Origin: Dehalococcoidia bacterium | GTDB taxonomy: Bacteria > Chloroflexota > Dehalococcoidia > SAR202 > UBA11138 | DNA length: 8,003 nt | Reading direction: 5' to 3' | Assembly: GCA_012270625.1 (NCBI GenBank) | Contig: JAAXHZ010000310.1 | Coordinates: forward strand, 1 to 8,003 | In this document: positions 1 through 4,970 of the stretch, in pieces | How the letters are laid out: the number at the start of each line of letters is the position of its first letter | Position numbering within the stretch: the first letter of the stretch is position 1 | The notes under the pieces: model-generated | What the model saw: only the letters and a program-made list of their open reading frames with translations | The model's database searches: none | What the model was told of the DNA's origin: nothing | Position numbers and translations under genes: made by a program

Positions 1-1020
1 CTCAGAACGGACAACGGACGTTCCATCATAGACTTCCTCGTAGCAGTCATGAACGACCGCTACGAAGACTTCCGCATCTGCCACCGACTACAGGCAGCAC
101 GGCTCCTGACTACCTACGGAAACGAAGATGCTCCCAACTTCATAGCCGACAATACACCCGACACGCCCACCCACCGCGAGGCCCCCAGTTCCACACGCTC
201 AACCGAGTTCGACGCTGAGCTCGCCAGGGTCATCAGAGAAGACACCGACGACGGACGCTCAATCGTCCGCTTCCTGGTCAACGTCATGGAGGGCGAGCTT
301 AGGACCTTCAAACCCCACCACCGCATGGCAGCCGCGAGAGAGCTTCTCGACCGAGGCTTCGGCAAGTCCGCCCGCGCCGAGAATCCCGCTCCAAACTCGC
401 CGAAAGACCCCCTCTCCCCTTACAAGGGTAGGCAAATGTGTACAGACAAGCATGACCGCCAGCCAGCAGACCCCCTCTCCCTCAGGGAGAGGGCTGGGGT
501 GAGGGTGACATCACCACCGTGTCAGGAGTCTGTCGAACAACCCTCTCTCACTCCTCAAACAGACGACATCATCGACACTCTCCACCACCTCCCACCCCAG
601 CGCTTTGAGCGCACCGTCCTCGACTTGCTCGAAAACATGGGCTACGGACGCGGCCATCACATAGGACACACCGGAGACGGAGGCATAGACGGCATCATGG
701 ACCAGGACGCCCTCGGGATCGACAGACTCTACGTCCAGGCCAAACGCTGGACCCGCCAAGTCGGATCGCCCGAGATCAGAAACTTCTCAGGCAGCCTCGA
801 TCCCCACGGCGCGACCAGGGGCATCTTCATCACCACCTCGGACTTCACCGACACGGCCCGACGTACCGCCGAGACTATCTCAGCCGGAACCAAACACATA
901 CGCCTCGTCAATGGACAAGAGTTGGCCCACTTGATGCTCAAGCACGATGTACGAGTCACAGTTGACACCCCCCACCACTCCCGAAAGCAAGACGAAAACC
1001 ACCACACCCACCACACCTGA
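1..1020 (+). CDS. Mrr-family restriction endonuclease with duplicated N-terminal domain (5'-partial)
   Basis: The C-terminal part (about nt 565-945) matches the Mrr_cat fold of type IV-like restriction endonucleases, which cleave (often modified) DNA. It starts with LHHLPPQRFERTVLDLLENMGY, shows the catalytic Asp in GDGGIDG (Asp codon 688-690) and the QAK motif (Gln 736-738, Lys 742-744), and ends with GIFITTSDFT. The first ATG in the frame is at 49, but the frame is open to base 1. The codons before 49 encode GRSIIDFLVAVM, which aligns with GRSIVRFLVNVM at about nt 253-290, so the real start is left of the window. The N-terminal half therefore holds two copies of a domain (about nt 1-115 and 226-365) with the pattern GRSI..FLV.VM....F...HR..AAR.LL, which I recall from Chloroflexota proteins but cannot name. 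The linker between the halves is encoded by a dispersed repeat (471-515). The tail is His/Thr-rich. The Mrr call is firm; the target DNA is unknown. Confidence 0.85.
   Translation, partial: LRTDNGRSIIDFLVAVMNDRYEDFRICHRLQAARLLTTYGNEDAPNFIADNTPDTPTHREAPSSTRSTEFDAELARVIREDTDDGRSIVRFLVNVMEGELRTFKPHHRMAAARELLDRGFGKSARAENPAPNSPKDPLSPYKGRQMCTDKHDRQPADPLSLRERAGVRVTSPPCQESVEQPSLTPQTDDIIDTLHHLPPQRFERTVLDLLENMGYGRGHHIGHTGDGGIDGIMDQDALGIDRLYVQAKRWTRQVGSPEIRNFSGSLDPHGATRGIFITTSDFTDTARRTAETISAGTKHIRLVNGQELAHLMLKHDVRVTVDTPHHSRKQDENHHTHHT
471..515 (+). repeat. dispersed GC-rich hairpin repeat, copy 1, in-frame inside the Mrr gene
   Basis: It holds a perfect 9-bp stem, CCCTCTCCC (473-481) and GGGAGAGGG (485-493), with a TCA loop. 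A second small stem follows, GGTGA (504-508) and TCACC (511-515). It is identical at 41 of 45 positions to 4113-4157. It is read as PLSLRERAGVRVTSP, a peptide typical of translated repeats of this kind, and sits in the linker between the N-terminal domains and the nuclease. A related fragment lies just upstream at about 410-440: its GGGTAGGCA...GTAC resembles 7945-7961. Confidence 0.9.
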
Positions 1021-1043
1021 CAACGTCCACCCCAAAACACTCG

Positions 1044-1052
1044 TGTTATCAT
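1044..1052 (+). promoter_or_regulatory. putative extended -10 promoter of the Uma2 gene
   Basis: TG-T-TATCAT fits an extended -10 element (TGnTATAAT, one mismatch in the hexamer). I see no convincing -35 at 17 bp. The predicted start would be near 1059, giving a leader of about 27 nt that begins with the hairpin at 1060-1075. Confidence 0.4.
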
Positions 1053-1059
1053 TCCACCG

Positions 1060-1079
1060 CGTGAACCCCTTCACGGAGG
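1060..1079 (+). promoter_or_regulatory. leader hairpin and Shine-Dalgarno site before the Uma2 gene
   Basis: CGTGAA (1060-1065) and TTCACG (1070-1075) form a perfect 6-bp stem with a CCCC loop. The stem abuts GGAGG (1075-1079), a strong ribosome binding site 6 nt before the ATG at 1086. The site fixes the start codon. The hairpin shares one base with the site and could modulate access to it, which is inference. Confidence 0.5.
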
Positions 1080-1085
1080 CATCAC

Positions 1086-1838
1086 ATGACCACCAGACAC
1101 ATACCCAAGACGGGCCAGCATCGGCCACTTACGCCATTACCCGACCCGCCGAAGCCGCCAGACGCCATGCAGCGGCTTCCCCATGTGGCTCGTGCATATG
1201 TGATACTCAACGACTACTTCCGCGACCGAATCGACGTTCTCGTCGGCGGACGTGGCTACCTCTGCTACGACCCTAACAACCTCAAGAGCGCGATCAGACC
1301 AGATTCCTTGGTGTCGTTCGGCCTTGCCGTTCCACCTGAGACCATCATCGAGGCCAACGGCTACACGATCAGCGAGGTGGGAAAGCCCCCAGACTTAGTG
1401 CTTGAAGTAGCCTCCGAGAGCGCTGGTCAACGAGATTACACCATCAAGCGAGACATCTACGCCGCCTACGGAGTCCGTGAACAGTGGCGTTTCGACTATA
1501 CCAGCGGACGCTACCATGACGCGCCGCTGGCCGGTCACCGCTTGGTCAACGGCGAACTCGTCCCCATCCCGGTCATCACTGGCGCGGACGGCGTACTCAG
1601 GGGATTTAGCGAAGTGCTCGGACTGGAGCTGCACTGGGACGGCGGCATACTGCGCTTCTGGGATCCCGCCACCGAAGAGTACCTGCCCGACCTAGCCGAG
1701 GCCAAAGCCCAGCGAGACGCCGCTGTCACTCAGCGAGATGCTGCCATCATTCAACGAGATGCCGAAGCCCGACAAGCCGTTGAGGAGCGCGTGAGACAGC
1801 TGGAGTCTGAGCTCCGTCGTCTGCAATCAGGCGGCTAG
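1086..1838 (+). CDS. Uma2 family (DUF820) PD-(D/E)XK endonuclease-like protein with coiled-coil tail
   Basis: The core (about residues 30-185 of 250) has the Uma2 pattern. An early acidic residue sits in RPDS (D73), followed by the signature PPDLVLEVASES (D103, E107), then RDYTIKRDIYAAYGVREQW (K121 as the likely catalytic Lys) and a C-terminal beta segment. Uma2 proteins are restriction-endonuclease-fold proteins, expanded in cyanobacteria and Chloroflexota, whose biological role is mostly unknown. Residues about 203-248 form a charged coiled coil with three 7-residue repeats (QRDAAVT, QRDAAII, QRDAEAR), a tail also common in this family. The ATG at 1086 is chosen because GGAGG lies 6 nt upstream; the next in-frame ATG (1167) lacks comparable support. 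The gene lies 65 bp downstream of the Mrr gene and appears to have its own promoter. The family call is firm; activity is inferred only from the retained D-ExV-K residues. Confidence 0.88.
   Translation: MTTRHIPKTGQHRPLTPLPDPPKPPDAMQRLPHVARAYVILNDYFRDRIDVLVGGRGYLCYDPNNLKSAIRPDSLVSFGLAVPPETIIEANGYTISEVGKPPDLVLEVASESAGQRDYTIKRDIYAAYGVREQWRFDYTSGRYHDAPLAGHRLVNGELVPIPVITGADGVLRGFSEVLGLELHWDGGILRFWDPATEEYLPDLAEAKAQRDAAVTQRDAAIIQRDAEARQAVEERVRQLESELRRLQSGG
1710..1772 (+). repeat. three 21-bp tandem units encoding heptads
   Basis: Three consecutive 21-bp units each begin with CAG/CAA-CGA-GAC/GAT-GC (QRDA). They encode residues 209-229 of the Uma2 protein, in phase with a coiled-coil heptad. Unit number in such arrays can vary by slippage. 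Confidence 0.8.
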
Positions 1839-1876
1839 CTCAACCTGACACAGGCTCGCATTCACCCCGACCCTCG

Positions 1877-1902
1877 TTGACACTCCCCAAACCTGTCATA
1901 AT
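1877..1902 (+). promoter_or_regulatory. promoter of the SMP-30/oxidoreductase unit
   Basis: A consensus TTGACA (1877-1882) is followed by CATAAT (1897-1902), preceded by TG at 1894-1895 so that it reads TGTCATAAT, an extended -10. The 14-bp spacer is short, so the extended -10 probably carries most of the activity. The predicted start is near 1909, giving a leader of about 66 nt. Confidence 0.55.
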
Positions 1903-1925
1903 GTGACTCGACAGCAATATAAGTC

Positions 1926-1950
1926 GGCAGTCAGCGATCCAACCGCTGCC
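1926..1950 (+). promoter_or_regulatory. alternative hairpins in the leader of the SMP-30 gene
   Basis: Two mutually exclusive stems are visible: CAGCG (1932-1936) with CGCTG (1944-1948), and GGCAG (1926-1930) with CTGCC (1946-1950). They lie between the predicted transcription start and the ribosome binding site. Neither has a U-run, so this is not a terminator as it stands. A regulatory role is only possible, not shown. Confidence 0.25.
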
Positions 1951-1959
1951 AGTCGATAG

Positions 1960-1967
1960 AGAGGAAG
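1960..1967 (+). promoter_or_regulatory. Shine-Dalgarno site that supports a TTG start
   Basis: AGAGGAAG lies 7 nt before the TTG at 1975, with its AGGA core 9 nt away. The next in-frame ATG is over 100 bp downstream, inside the conserved N-terminus. The site and protein conservation together favour TTG as the start. Confidence 0.6.
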
Positions 1968-1974
1968 CAGAACA

Positions 1975-2871
1975 TTGACCTGGAACTTTACCAACGTAAA
2001 CGGACCGTATGGCGGCACTTCAGAGGGCCCGGCGTGGGACGGCAGCGGCCTGCTGTTTACCGTAATTCCGTACAGCTACATCATGCGGTACGACCCAGAG
2101 GCGCGCGCATCGACCATCTACAAGGAAGGCGCCAACAACGCCAACGGCCTGATGCTCGACCCCAACGGCACGCTCTTCGCTTGTGAGGGCGGTGGACGTC
2201 GCGTCGTTCGCTACGAAGACGACGGCAGCGCGACTGTACTGGCCGACGGCTTCGAGGGTCAGAAGCTCAACGTTCCCAACGACCTCGCGATTGACCACAA
2301 GGGTAGGGTGTGGTTCACTGACCCGTTTTACGAAGGAGCCGGCGGAGACTGGTCGAGCGATCGCTCCAACAAGGAGCTCGATCACGACTCCGTCTATCGT
2401 CTCGATCCCCAGGACGATGGCTCGTGGTCGATAAACCGAGTGACCTTCGACACCACGCGACCCAATGGCCTGCTATTCTCGCTGGCATACCACACCTTGT
2501 ACGTGGCGCAGAGCGGACGGCTCCCCGAGGAGAAGCGTGAGCTGCGCGCCTATCCGGTCAACGACGATGGCAGCCTCGGCGATGGCGAGGTGATACACGA
2601 CTTCGGAGCCAACAGGGGCATCGACGGCATGTGCCTCGACATCGAGGGCAATATCATCGCCACAGCCGGCAACCGCGCTGGCGGCCCCGGCCCCATGATC
2701 TATGTCTTCTCTTCCTCCGGCGAGGTGATCGAGACCCATCCACTCAACGTCGATCAGCCGACCAACTGCACCTTCGGTGACGAGGACCTGTCCACCCTAT
2801 ACGTCACGACAGGCCAGGGGCACCTGCTCCGCGCCTTCACCGAGAGGCAGGGCAGGCTGCACTACCCGTAG
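1975..2871 (+). CDS. SMP-30/gluconolactonase/LRE-family hydrolase
   Basis: The 298-residue protein is a complete six-bladed beta-propeller of the SMP-30/gluconolactonase/LRE family, which hydrolyses sugar lactones or related esters with one bound divalent metal. Likely metal and active-site residues are E17 (in TSEGPAWDG), N102 (VPNDLAID), N164 (RPNGLLFS) and D217 (GIDGMCLD). Blade motifs such as GRVWFTDP and TLYVAQSG are present. There is no signal peptide, so it is cytoplasmic. Translation starts at TTG with a good ribosome binding site. The following oxidoreductase gene begins 11 nt after the stop, so the two form an operon from the promoter at 1877-1902. This suggests oxidation of a sugar acid, amino acid or related compound plus hydrolysis of a lactone-like product or precursor. 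The actual substrate cannot be read from the sequence. Confidence 0.9.
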   Translation: MTWNFTNVNGPYGGTSEGPAWDGSGLLFTVIPYSYIMRYDPEARASTIYKEGANNANGLMLDPNGTLFACEGGGRRVVRYEDDGSATVLADGFEGQKLNVPNDLAIDHKGRVWFTDPFYEGAGGDWSSDRSNKELDHDSVYRLDPQDDGSWSINRVTFDTTRPNGLLFSLAYHTLYVAQSGRLPEEKRELRAYPVNDDGSLGDGEVIHDFGANRGIDGMCLDIEGNIIATAGNRAGGPGPMIYVFSSSGEVIETHPLNVDQPTNCTFGDEDLSTLYVTTGQGHLLRAFTERQGRLHYP

Positions 2872-2882
2872 CGAGACTGACT

Positions 2883-4166
2883 GTGCCGGAGGCGAACACA
2901 CTGATAATCGGCGGTGGAATCGCGGGAGCGTCCACCGCCTTCTATCTCGCGAGACTCGGTGGCGACGTAGCGCTCTTGGAACGAGGCGACATCGCTTCTG
3001 AGGCGTCTGGCGTCAACGCTGGCCAGATCGGCGCAACCGGATGGGGCGACGTCCCAGACCTCGGCGCCTACCTCACAATGGGCAGCCTCCAGCTCTTCAA
3101 GGAGCTCCAGCTCGATCTTGGGTACGACATCGAGTTCAGACAGTCAGGGTCGCTGACAGCCATCCACACGCCTGAGCAGTACGACTACATGCGAGACCGA
3201 GTGCTCGCGCAGCGAAGTCTGGGCCACCAGGTCGAACTGCTCACACCCCGTGAGGCCCGCTCTATCGAGCCGGAGATCAGCCCGGACATGCTCGGCTACA
3301 TGTACACTCCCCTCCGCGCGCAGGCCGACCCGGTGAAGGCGACGCGGGCATTTGCGCAGGCGGCCTCCTCTGTTGGCGCTCGTATCTTCACCAATCATGC
3401 TGTGACCGGTATCGAGCCGAGACCCGAAGGCGGCTATGCAGTCGCTGCGAGCCACGGAGAGTTCAGGTGCCAGTCGCTCGTGATCGCGGCCGGAGCCTGG
3501 TGCGCGTCTGTCGGGGAGATGCTTGGGCTGCGCATACCCATCGTCCCGGTGCGAGGACAGATGTGGGCATCAGAGAGCATCCCACCCAGCGTCTTCCAGA
3601 CGATGTCATCGGCTGAGTCGGCTCACGCGTGGAGCATGGATGACGGCTCGAACGATAACACCCCGCCTGAGCTCACCCATCGAGGCGGCGTCCGAGTGAC
3701 GCGGCACCTGTACGGTCGTCAGCGACGCAATGGCGAGATCATCTTTGGAGGCGACCGCCAGCTTGCGGGATACAACACTACTGTTGATCCGACCGGAATA
3801 GAGGTGAACAAGGGCCAAGCCTCCGAGGTGCTCCCGATGCTGTCTGCACTGCCCATCGCGCGGACGTGGGCCGGGCTGATGCCGTTCACACTCGACGGAG
3901 ACCCGCTGATTGGCAGCATTCCACAGCGCGAGGACCTGTACATCGTCAGCGGCCTCGCAAGCTCCGGATTCGGACGGGGTCCAATGGCCGGCAAGCTGCT
4001 GGCCGAGTTCGTCCACTCCGGCCACAGACCCTCTGTGCTGTCCGAGTCCGACCCCGCACGGCGCATCGTAGCTGTATCAGTTTGGTCGGAGCCAGTTCGG
4101 AGAGCTAAGTGTCCCCCTCTCCCTCCGGGAGAGGGCCGGGGTGAGGGTGAAGTCACCGCCTACTAA
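2883..4166 (+). CDS. FAD-dependent oxidoreductase, DAO (D-amino acid oxidase-like) family
   Basis: The N-terminus shows the dinucleotide-binding motif LIIGGGIAGAST (GxGxxG, residues 8-19) with E33 at the end of the second beta strand for the FAD ribose. SEASGVNAGQIGATGW follows, the usual segment after the FAD loop in sarcosine/glycine oxidase-like enzymes. VIAAGAW (200-206) and the C-terminal FAD contact region WAGLMPFTLDGDPLIG (329-344) with YIVSGLASSGFGRGPMAGKLLAEF (353-376) complete the DAO fold. Such enzymes oxidise amines or amino acids with release of H2O2 or transfer to an acceptor. The GTG at 2883 is chosen because it puts the beta strand of the Rossmann motif at the usual distance; upstream Shine-Dalgarno complementarity is weak, so coupling to the previous gene (11 nt away) is likely. 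Residues about 397-427 are not family-like: they are encoded by the inserted element at 4072-4176 and end in PPLPPGEGRGEGEVTAY. Activity probably survives because the FAD-binding core ends before this tail. Confidence 0.9.
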   Translation: MPEANTLIIGGGIAGASTAFYLARLGGDVALLERGDIASEASGVNAGQIGATGWGDVPDLGAYLTMGSLQLFKELQLDLGYDIEFRQSGSLTAIHTPEQYDYMRDRVLAQRSLGHQVELLTPREARSIEPEISPDMLGYMYTPLRAQADPVKATRAFAQAASSVGARIFTNHAVTGIEPRPEGGYAVAASHGEFRCQSLVIAAGAWCASVGEMLGLRIPIVPVRGQMWASESIPPSVFQTMSSAESAHAWSMDDGSNDNTPPELTHRGGVRVTRHLYGRQRRNGEIIFGGDRQLAGYNTTVDPTGIEVNKGQASEVLPMLSALPIARTWAGLMPFTLDGDPLIGSIPQREDLYIVSGLASSGFGRGPMAGKLLAEFVHSGHRPSVLSESDPARRIVAVSVWSEPVRRAKCPPLPPGEGRGEGEVTAY

Positions 4167-4176
4167 GCTGATACAG
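4072..4176. mobile_element. MITE-like element with terminal inverted repeats
   Basis: CTGTATCAG (4072-4080) and CTGATACAG (4168-4176) are perfect 9-bp inverted ends, and extend to 12 of 14 matches inward. They enclose about 105 bp with the shared hairpin repeat core (4113-4157). There is no coding capacity of its own. It overlaps the 3' end of the oxidoreductase gene and supplies its stop codon (TAA 4164-4166). The toxin promoter starts 20 bp beyond its right end. No clear target duplication is visible, so mobility is inferred from structure and the repeat's recurrence. Confidence 0.55.
4113..4157 (+). repeat. dispersed GC-rich hairpin repeat, copy 2
   Basis: The structure is as in copy 1: CCCTCTCCC (4115-4123), TCC loop, GGGAGAGGG (4127-4135), then GGTGA (4146-4150) and TCACC (4153-4157). 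Four differences from copy 1 over 45 positions all fall in loops or between stems, so both stems are kept. Here it is read in a different frame from copy 1. Confidence 0.9.
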
Positions 4177-4196
4177 GCTCCGGTGCATCACCGAAA

Positions 4197-4226
4197 TTGA
4201 TACGATATAACCACAAGGGTTATAAT
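4197..4226 (+). promoter_or_regulatory. sigma70-like promoter of the toxin-antitoxin-protease unit
   Basis: TTGATA (4197-4202), an 18-bp spacer and a perfect TATAAT (4221-4226) form the best promoter in the window. The predicted start is about 4231-4234, which falls on or just after the TTG start codon of the toxin. This implies a leaderless or near-leaderless toxin message, or a slightly downstream start codon. Confidence 0.7.
4206..4224. promoter_or_regulatory. putative antitoxin operator dyad overlapping the -10
   Basis: TATAACC (4206-4212) and GGTTATA (4218-4224) are a perfect 7+7 bp dyad around ACAAG. It lies between -35 and -10 and covers most of the -10. AACC-N5-GGTT resembles the AACCT/AGGTT half-sites known for MqsA-type antitoxins. 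Binding by the XRE protein at 4598-4969 would repress the unit, the usual autoregulation in toxin-antitoxin loci (inference). Confidence 0.6.
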
Positions 4227-4230
4227 TCTG

Positions 4231-4578
4231 TTGTACGATGTGCATTTGTACATAAGACCCAATGGCCGATGTCCCGCCAGAGAATACATCGATGGAATCA
4301 TCAGATCGGGCCGGAAAGCGGACTCAGCGCGCATAGACGGTTTACTGGTACATCTGAGAATGGAAGGTTCACAGCAGCTAGTGAGATCTCGGCGTGCAGA
4401 GAAGATGAATGATGTTTGGCAGCTGCGATCCGGGCAACATCGCCTATTCTACTTCTGGGATAGCTTACTCAACAGATATGTCATCCTGAATGGCTTCCTG
4501 AAGCAGTCTCGACAGATTCCTAGAAGAGAACTTCTGAGAGCTGAACGGCTAAGAGCAGAGTGCCAGCAGAACCTGTGA
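4231..4578 (+). CDS. RelE/HigB-superfamily toxin (phage Gp49-like)
   Basis: The 115-residue protein has the Gp49-like HigB pattern. The N-terminus MYDVHLYIRPNGRCPAREYI corresponds to the first strand and helix; VWQLRSGQHRLFYF (62-75) and YVILNGFLKQSRQIPRRELLRAERLRAE (83-110) are the central strands and the conserved 'F.KK.....P..E...A' C-terminal helix. Members are ribosome-dependent mRNA interferases that block translation. The TTG at 4231 gives the family-like N-terminus; GTG at 4240 and TTG at 4246 are alternatives if the promoter at 4197-4226 sets the message start. An XRE antitoxin gene follows after 19 nt, in the toxin-first order typical of higBA. Base composition is lower in GC (56 of 120 in 4441-4560) than in the protease gene downstream (for example 42 of 60 in 5041-5100), suggesting transfer. 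Catalytic residues cannot be assigned with certainty. Confidence 0.85.
   Translation: MYDVHLYIRPNGRCPAREYIDGIIRSGRKADSARIDGLLVHLRMEGSQQLVRSRRAEKMNDVWQLRSGQHRLFYFWDSLLNRYVILNGFLKQSRQIPRRELLRAERLRAECQQNL
4232..4252. promoter_or_regulatory. second imperfect dyad at the toxin start
   Basis: TGTAC (4232-4236) and GTACA (4248-4252) flank ATGTGCAT (4238-4245), itself a short dyad. TTGTAC also occurs as a direct repeat at 4231 and 4246. It could be a second operator site or an mRNA structure over the start codon. Support is structural only. Confidence 0.3.
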
Positions 4579-4584
4579 GTATAG

Positions 4585-4590
4585 TGGAGG
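4585..4590 (+). promoter_or_regulatory. strong ribosome binding site of the antitoxin
   Basis: TGGAGG lies 7 nt before the ATG at 4598. The toxin by contrast has no clear site, which would favour higher antitoxin synthesis from the shared message. Confidence 0.65.
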
Positions 4591-4597
4591 ACGTCAC

Positions 4598-4969
4598 ATG
4601 TTCGTCGACGCGATGGATATGATTCGTGAACACATTGAAGACCCTGAAATGAGAGCCGAATTTGGCGCGGAGGGTCTCCGCCTAAGGTGTGCCTTGGCGT
4701 TGTCGGACGCGCGTGAAAGCAGGGGCCTTTCACAGTCTCAGTTGGCTGAGATGTGTGGAGTCAGCCAGGCGTATATATCCAAGTTGGAGAGCGGCGAAGC
4801 CAACCCGACGATTGGCAAAATCGGGACGATATTCGCAGCAATGTGGCTGGAGCCTACCGTTGGATTCCGTCCGCTTATGCCTGAGTTGACAATGACAGGA
4901 CTTGTTGCTGAGACTCACCAGCAGATCGATCCAACTTTAGCTGTCTCAGCACCCGGAGACGACGATTGA
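4598..4969 (+). CDS. XRE-family helix-turn-helix antitoxin (HigA-like)
   Basis: Residues about 27-82 of 123 form a Cro/C1-type HTH_3 domain: ALALSDARESRGLSQSQLAEM, then CGVSQAYISKLESGEANPTIGKIGTIFAAM, with recognition helix around SQAYISKLESG (56-66). This class binds the partner toxin and the operator in front of the pair. An N-terminal acidic helix (residues 1-25, MIREHIEDPEMRAEF) and a disordered acidic C-terminus ending in GDDD flank the domain; either could contact the toxin or act as a protease-sensitive segment. The start is fixed by TGGAGG at 7 nt. The gene lies 19 nt after the toxin, and its stop is one base before the ATG of the Lon-family protease gene, so translation of the two is probably coupled. 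Toxin pairing is inferred from order and family. Confidence 0.87.
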   Translation: MFVDAMDMIREHIEDPEMRAEFGAEGLRLRCALALSDARESRGLSQSQLAEMCGVSQAYISKLESGEANPTIGKIGTIFAAMWLEPTVGFRPLMPELTMTGLVAETHQQIDPTLAVSAPGDDD

Positions 4970-4970
4970 C

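Noticed and set aside
473..493. Repeat hairpin as an intrinsic terminator
   Set aside because: It lies inside the Mrr reading frame, has no following T-run, and the frame continues into the catalytic domain.
471..515. CRISPR-like repeat
   Set aside because: The copies are thousands of bases apart in different contexts and orientations, without regular spacers or cas genes.
947..1276. 109-codon + strand frame bridging the Mrr and Uma2 genes
   Set aside because: It overlaps both real genes out of frame, is low-complexity (Thr/Pro/Arg-rich) and resembles no family I know. The Uma2 gene has a good ribosome binding site inside it.
3719..4156. 145-codon minus-strand frame starting in the hairpin repeat
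   Set aside because: It is an antisense shadow of the oxidoreductase gene. Its N-terminus SPSPRPSPGGRGG is simply the reverse reading of the repeat.
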